Shown: one piece after another, positions 59,918 to 64,000 of the stretch
Layout of the letters: the number at the start of each line of letters is the position of its first letter
How positions within the stretch are numbered: the stretch's first letter is position 1
From: Litorimonas sp039975855
GTDB taxonomy: Bacteria; Pseudomonadota; Alphaproteobacteria; Caulobacterales; Maricaulaceae
Direction of reading: 5' to 3'
Assembly: GCA_039975855.1 (NCBI GenBank)
Contig: JBDWGH010000003.1
Location: 124,001 to 188,000, forward strand
DNA length: 64,000 nt
The notes under the pieces: model-generated
The model's database searches: none
What the model was told of the DNA's origin: nothing
What the model saw: only the letters and a program-made list of their open reading frames with translations
Program-made: the position numbers and the translations under genes

Positions 59918-61336
59918 ATGAAAAACTGGATTCCTTACCTTCTTGGCACCGCATTATTAGGCGGCCCCGCAACGGCTTTTGCTGACCAGGCTCCGGCGGA
60001 GGTGACGCGCGTCGTCCCGTCCTCTCAAACGCAAGTTCAACTTTCCTATTCGCCTGTCGTGAAGCAAACCGCGCCAGCAGTTGTTAATATATTTACGTCT
60101 CGTACCGTTCGGACCCGCAGCCGATCCTCTTTCTTTGATCAAATGTTTGGTATGCAGCGCGCGCCACGAGAGCGTGTCGAAAGCTCCCTTGGGTCGGGCG
60201 TTATTGTGCGAGGCAATGGAATAATTGTGACCAATGCTCATGTCGTGAAAGGCGCGGACGAGTTGAAAGTCGTCTTGAACGACCGCCGGGAATTTGAAGC
60301 AGAAGTCGTTGCGCAAGACGAAGAAACAGATCTGGCAGTGCTACGAATTGATACGAATGGCGAAATCATGCCCAGCCTTCGTGTCGGCGCGGATACGGAA
60401 CCGGAAATCGGTGATATTGTTCTTGCCATCGGTAACCCGTTCGGTGTCGGGCAAACCGTAACGTCAGGTATCATTTCCGCACTTGGCCGAACAAATGTAT
60501 CTGACATTTCTAGCGCTATTCAAACTGATGCTGCCGTAAATCCCGGTAACTCAGGCGGGGCTTTAGTTAATCTGCAGGGTGAGTTGATTGGCGTAAATAC
60601 CGCCATTTTCTCGCGCTCAGGAGGGTCCAATGGGATTGGGTTTGCTATTCCGTCAGAATTGGTCGAACGGGCAATCGACTCAGCGCTATCCGAAGGCCGT
60701 ATTGTTCGTCCGTGGATAGGTGCGCGCACGAATAGTGTTGATGCGACAATGGCAGCAGCTCTTGGGCTCGACCGTGCTAAGGGGGCGGTTATCAATGAGC
60801 TGCTTGACGGCGGTCCGGCAGAAAAGGCTGGGTTGGATAAAGGTGACGTCATTTTGTCGGTCGGCGGAACAGATATCAATGATGACAGTGGTTTGCGCTT
60901 TAAGCTTGCGACACTGAGGCCACGCGAAACGATTGACGTAGATTTTGTTCGAGATGGAAGAACCCGTTCCGCGCGGGTTCGTGTTGAAACGCCGCAAGAA
61001 ACGCCGTTGCGCGATGAGCGAGAGCTAGGGGGCATCCATCCGTTCAACGGCGCCTCGATCGTTAATATGAGTCCGGCGCTTGGCGAAGAATTGGGTTTTG
61101 ATCCCTATCTGGAAGGCGTCATGGTTTTAAAGGTCCGGCGCGGTTCTGCTGCGAACTATAATCGCCTGCGTCCAGGTGATTTAGTTCTCAACGTGAATAA
61201 CACGCCAATTACATCTTCGCGGCAGTTGGAATCTATACTCTTATCCGAGCCTGTTGATGTTGTTTGGGATGTTCAAATTGACCGCGATGGTCGAATCGGG
61301 GCGCTTCCTATTCGATATCTTCCTCCGCAAAATTAA
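59918..61336 (+). CDS. DegP/HtrA-type periplasmic serine protease
   Basis: A 472-residue protease-chaperone with a signal peptide (about 1-22). The catalytic triad is His in TNAHVV, Asp in DEETDLAVL, and Ser in GNSGGALV. Two PDZ domains follow: the first near 275-355 with GAVINELLDGGPAEKAGLDKGD, the second near 385-470 with GVMVLKVRRGSAANYNRLRPGD. ATG at 59918 gives the signal peptide; the longer frame from 59846 does not. It degrades or refolds damaged envelope proteins. It sits next to the BlaI-M56 genes, without a clear shared promoter. Confidence 0.94.
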   Translation: MKNWIPYLLGTALLGGPATAFADQAPAEVTRVVPSSQTQVQLSYSPVVKQTAPAVVNIFTSRTVRTRSRSSFFDQMFGMQRAPRERVESSLGSGVIVRGNGIIVTNAHVVKGADELKVVLNDRREFEAEVVAQDEETDLAVLRIDTNGEIMPSLRVGADTEPEIGDIVLAIGNPFGVGQTVTSGIISALGRTNVSDISSAIQTDAAVNPGNSGGALVNLQGELIGVNTAIFSRSGGSNGIGFAIPSELVERAIDSALSEGRIVRPWIGARTNSVDATMAAALGLDRAKGAVINELLDGGPAEKAGLDKGDVILSVGGTDINDDSGLRFKLATLRPRETIDVDFVRDGRTRSARVRVETPQETPLRDERELGGIHPFNGASIVNMSPALGEELGFDPYLEGVMVLKVRRGSAANYNRLRPGDLVLNVNNTPITSSRQLESILLSEPVDVVWDVQIDRDGRIGALPIRYLPPQN

Positions 61337-61348
61337 GCTCAAAGCTCA

Positions 61349-61376
61349 CGAATTGACAAAATAATCTGTCAATTCG
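61349..61376. repeat. Perfect 10-bp dyad after degP
   Basis: CGAATTGACA and TGTCAATTCG surround an 8-nt loop, 12 bp after the protease stop. It is not followed by Ts. It includes a TTGACA, so it may be an operator for the next gene or a stem of the degP mRNA end. Confidence 0.45.
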
Positions 61377-61465
61377 GCGCTTATATTCGCCCTCAGGGAG
61401 TATTCATTTACTTTCCCCTATCTTTCCTCATACCAAACACTGGGGACTACTAAGGGGAATTGAAT

Positions 61466-63823
61466 ATGGCCGATCGCAAAACGGACGACTATAAAGCCGT
61501 TAAATTTTACGCAGATAATACCAAGGCAAAAAAGGCCGGATTTTCTAAATTTGAAAAAGATAAAGAGTTCTTTTTCTGTCGCTATATCGACGGGGATATA
61601 GCGATGCTCAGTCAAGCCTACACGAGTGCTGCTGGCCGGGATAATGGTATCGAATCCGTCAAGAAAAACGAAAAACTAGTTAAACGATATGTATTTGAAG
61701 CGAGAGGCTCGAAAAAACATGGCTTTGCCCTGAAAGCCGGCAATGGCCAAGAAATCGCAATTAGTCGGAACTATGACAGTCTAACCAACGCTGAGCATGT
61801 TTCGGGGCGTCTTACGGGTAAGGCCAAGGCAAAAAAGGTCACTCCAAAAAAGGTCGCCCCTAAAAAGGTGGCGCCGAAACCAAAGGCGAAAAAGACTGTA
61901 AAAGCTACCGCCGCCGCCACTGCTTTTTCGGCATCTGACTCTCGAATTGAGAATTATAAGCCCCTCGCTTTCTATAAAAAGCATGGCGGAAAAGCTGACG
62001 GTTTCAATAGTTTTGAGGAGGATGGAGCCTCCTATTTTCATTTTAACGCCGATGGTGAAATTGTTCTGATTTCAGAAAGCTATACGTCCAAGCGCGGTCG
62101 AGACAATGGCATCGCATCGGTCAAGAAAAATATGAAGCTTGAGACAGCTTATCAATATCACCAACATAAAAACGGGAAGCACTATTTCGATATTAATGCG
62201 GCGAACAAGCAAGAAATTGCGACATCGCGTTGGTATGATTCCAGAAAATTAGCTTTGGCAGGCGCAGCAAATTTACGGGGTGAAACGACAAAACCTAGCG
62301 CCGGTAACAACGAGCAAAACTACATGCCGTTGGCATTCTACAAGAAGGCCACAGAAGGCAAAGAGAAGGGGTTCGAGTCTTTCAAAGGCGAAGACGGTGA
62401 ATATTATTTTGTCTATTTTGAAAACAGTAAAATTGCACTGATTTCGGAAGGTTATCCGACTGCCGCTGTTCGTGATAAAGGGCTGGCGTCCGTTGAAAAG
62501 AATATGAACCTGGAAGACCGATATGTTTTCGGGACGAACGCTGATGGCAAGGAAGGGTTCGTCCTTCGCGCCGGGAACCATAAAGAGATTGCGCGGTCCG
62601 TCGGATATGGTTCTGCTGCGGCTGCGCTTGCCGGAGCAGATTATCTTCTGGGCACACGTCGCCGTGTAAGCCGTGAGGCGCCTAAAACAGTCGCTGCTCC
62701 AGTGATTGCTGGCGCAGCCGCGGCTGGGATTGCCGCGAATGCAAATGCCTCTAAACCCGATGCGGCGGAAGCAGTCCCCGCTGCGGCACCGATAGTTGCT
62801 GCTGTTGGAACAGCGGCCGTTACTGGAGCCGCCGCTACGGCCGCAGCGCCCAAAGCTGAACCCGCCGCTTATATGACCTCTGCGGCTGGCGGCGGAAGTT
62901 GGGGGTGGCTCAAATGGCTGCTTCTCGGCCTTATTGGGTTGCTCGCCGCAATGTTCTTGTTCAAAACTTGCGCGGGTGGTCCAAAGGACGTCAAAACGCC
63001 TGCAGTTGCGACGACTACGGAAACCGCTGCGCCCGCCGATATGGTGACGTGTTGGAACGGCTCTAAAGCGAAGAGTGATCAATCATGCCCCGTAAAAATC
63101 ACCTGCTGGGATGATAGTTTTGCGGAGGATATATCTGCGTGTCCCGTTCAACCCGCAGCAAAAGACTTTGATTGTTGGGATGGGTCTAAGGCTGTCAATC
63201 AATCCGAGTGTCCTGTGCAAACGGTCACAGAAAATACATATACTGCGGTCTCCAACGGTAGTTCTGCCGAAGCGGAAAACACATCACGTAAGCCAGCTGC
63301 GGGGACTACAATCAGAGGTGCCTCTCCCACAACTATTGTTGCGAATGCGACAAGTGCTCAGGCAAATTCTAAGATGTCGAGACCTTCTGTTTTTGACCGA
63401 ATTTGTGCACCGTCCTCTAACCCATTGTTCAATGTGGTAGGATCAACACCTATCAACGTCGGTCGGCTCGGGACGAACCCACAATTCGGCAATTCACTTT
63501 CACTTACACCGGACGGTTTTTACCAAAAATTGAAGACGGCTTATCAAACGAATACGAATGATAGAGCCTTCCTCGACTTGCTTGCTCGCTCATTGGGGCG
63601 CGGGTCTTTTAACAAGATGGATGCGTCTATGTTTAGTCATGACACATTGCCATTCGGCTCTTCTGGGCTTCTTGGATTTGGGTCTGAACACGTCATCCAA
63701 TTTTCTACTCTGAACACGAGTGACACAACCCATCTAGAAGCTTTCAAGATACAATCCGCGAACGGGACCGATGTCCACTTCATGAAGCGTTGTGGTAACT
63801 ATATGTATGTTTGCCAACCCTAA
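61466..63823 (+). CDS. Large membrane protein with three DUF1508 (YegP-like) modules and CW-D-G-S repeats
   Basis: A 785-residue protein. Three DUF1508/YegP-type modules of about 105 residues lie at about 8-118, 163-273 and 286-398, each with a YTSxxGRDNGIxSVKKN-like box followed by an EIA-SR strand. A Lys/Pro/Ala linker with KVAPK repeats joins the first two. An Ala-rich stretch (about 405-470) leads to one membrane helix (about 480-499). Beyond it are three CW(D/N)(G/D)S...CP motifs and a C-terminal domain with FDRIC and MKRCGNYMYVC. The ATG at 61466 has AAGGGGA 8 nt upstream; TTG at 61460 is rejected. No signal peptide is present, so the DUF1508 part would be cytoplasmic and the CWDGS part outside. 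Confidence 0.8.
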   Translation: MADRKTDDYKAVKFYADNTKAKKAGFSKFEKDKEFFFCRYIDGDIAMLSQAYTSAAGRDNGIESVKKNEKLVKRYVFEARGSKKHGFALKAGNGQEIAISRNYDSLTNAEHVSGRLTGKAKAKKVTPKKVAPKKVAPKPKAKKTVKATAAATAFSASDSRIENYKPLAFYKKHGGKADGFNSFEEDGASYFHFNADGEIVLISESYTSKRGRDNGIASVKKNMKLETAYQYHQHKNGKHYFDINAANKQEIATSRWYDSRKLALAGAANLRGETTKPSAGNNEQNYMPLAFYKKATEGKEKGFESFKGEDGEYYFVYFENSKIALISEGYPTAAVRDKGLASVEKNMNLEDRYVFGTNADGKEGFVLRAGNHKEIARSVGYGSAAAALAGADYLLGTRRRVSREAPKTVAAPVIAGAAAAGIAANANASKPDAAEAVPAAAPIVAAVGTAAVTGAAATAAAPKAEPAAYMTSAAGGGSWGWLKWLLLGLIGLLAAMFLFKTCAGGPKDVKTPAVATTTETAAPADMVTCWNGSKAKSDQSCPVKITCWDDSFAEDISACPVQPAAKDFDCWDGSKAVNQSECPVQTVTENTYTAVSNGSSAEAENTSRKPAAGTTIRGASPTTIVANATSAQANSKMSRPSVFDRICAPSSNPLFNVVGSTPINVGRLGTNPQFGNSLSLTPDGFYQKLKTAYQTNTNDRAFLDLLARSLGRGSFNKMDASMFSHDTLPFGSSGLLGFGSEHVIQFSTLNTSDTTHLEAFKIQSANGTDVHFMKRCGNYMYVCQP

Positions 63824-63845
63824 ATGGCGTTAGAACCTACTGTTG

Positions 63846-63872
63846 AGCGGGGCCTTCTGGCCCCGCTTTTTT
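63846..63872 (+). terminator. Terminator of the DUF1508 gene
   Basis: AGCGGGGCC/GGCCCCGCT, 9 bp, with a 4-nt loop and five or more Ts after it, 22 bp after the stop. Confidence 0.92.
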
Positions 63873-63908
63873 GTTGGCCTGATGGCGGACCACAGCTAGG
63901 AGGCGCGC

Positions 63909-64000
63909 ATGACGAGTTTTTTAACAGTTGCATTAGGTGGCGCTATTGGCGCCAGTGCCCGTCACGGCCTCAGTCTCGCAATGCTTCGCCTTTTTGGTCC
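63909..64000 (+). CDS. crcB: CrcB/FluC fluoride channel, N-terminal part
   Basis: The ATG at 63909 has AGGAGG 5 nt upstream. The 30 residues read before the window ends start MTSFLTVALGGAIGASARHG, the first helix and the GG.IGA..R motif of CrcB/FluC fluoride exporters. The protein continues beyond the right edge. No fluoride riboswitch fits between the terminator and the start. Confidence 0.8.
   Translation, partial: MTSFLTVALGGAIGASARHGLSLAMLRLFG

Noticed and set aside
62273..63082. 269-codon minus-strand frame inside the DUF1508 gene
   Set aside because: Arg/Cys/Ser-rich shadow of the Ala-rich coding region.
63873..63908. Possible fluoride riboswitch before crcB
   Set aside because: CTGATGGC recalls part of the motif, but only 36 nt separate the terminator from the ATG and the 5' half of the riboswitch is missing.
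1..64000. Mobile elements, CRISPR arrays, tRNA or rRNA genes
   Set aside because: No transposase or integrase, no direct repeat-spacer pattern, and no cloverleaf or rRNA stretch was found on reading through.

Overview
The window looks like chromosome of an alphaproteobacterium. The closest fit is the stalked or prosthecate marine group around Maricaulales/Hyphomonadales, but this is an inference from gene content and not from a marker gene. Supporting content includes a PleC/DivJ-type histidine kinase, an HdaA-like DnaA regulator beside a DUF2066 protein and divergent purM-purN, the lgt-midA-pgeF run, a UrcA-family protein, a ZnuD-type TonB receptor and an FeS-BCP-type photolyase. Base composition is balanced and coding density is high. 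I see no rRNA, tRNA, CRISPR array, insertion sequence or prophage.

Layout. 1-6.6 kb: leftward pepN, EAL protein and PleC-like kinase. 6.7-14.9 kb: a small regulator locus with a clear operator, typA, two tandem TerB-like genes, an FAH-family hydrolase, a mini ParB-like protein, a haloalkane dehalogenase, a DEAD-box helicase and a UrcA protein. 15.3-20.2 kb: a flavin monooxygenase, a Gfo/Idh/MocA oxidoreductase, adenine deaminase, a DM13 lipoprotein with glutaredoxin, and a small membrane protein. 20.2-23.6 kb: a structured gene-free stretch, then an FG-GAP protein, a membrane protein and a frameshifted cysteine-bearing membrane gene. 23.7-34.5 kb: mainly housekeeping (rplS, trmD, an ABC-F ATPase, ndk, purM, purN, hdaA) plus a lone TadG-like von Willebrand protein. 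34.5-43.8 kb: DUF2256/photolyase, RluA-type synthase, RNase D, dienelactone hydrolase, a possible sRNA, a LysM lipoprotein, pyruvate kinase, and a zinc-uptake pair with a Zur-like box. 43.8-51.2 kb: a shortened radical SAM protein, a Na+/H+ antiporter, pth-rplY, prs, pgeF, midA and lgt. 51.3-64 kb: UbiK, an overlooked tiny lipoprotein, ileS, an envelope cluster, a multi-domain DUF1508 membrane protein and the start of a CrcB fluoride channel.

The best candidate for an undescribed system is the envelope cluster at about 54.9-61.4 kb. A BlaI-type repressor overlaps an M56 (BlaR1-like) protease gene. The part that would normally be the protease's last membrane helix and periplasmic sensor is a separate gene with its own ribosome binding site. 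That protein carries eighteen consecutive three-residue x-x-Leu repeats and a C-terminal coiled coil. Two copies of a dyad motif cover the blaI promoter, and a third lies 2.5 kb upstream in the promoter of a DUF2807 adhesin-like gene. This suggests a small regulon that links an envelope signal to DUF2807 output, with an M23 peptidase and a DegP protease alongside.

Other points of note are a likely orphan sRNA before the LysM gene, a three-half-site operator for a zinc-ribbon peptide/XRE pair, and a single-base frameshift in a C-run. Start codons were moved from the longest frame wherever a ribosome binding site, signal peptide or family start argued for it. All functional calls come from reading motifs; no database search was run.
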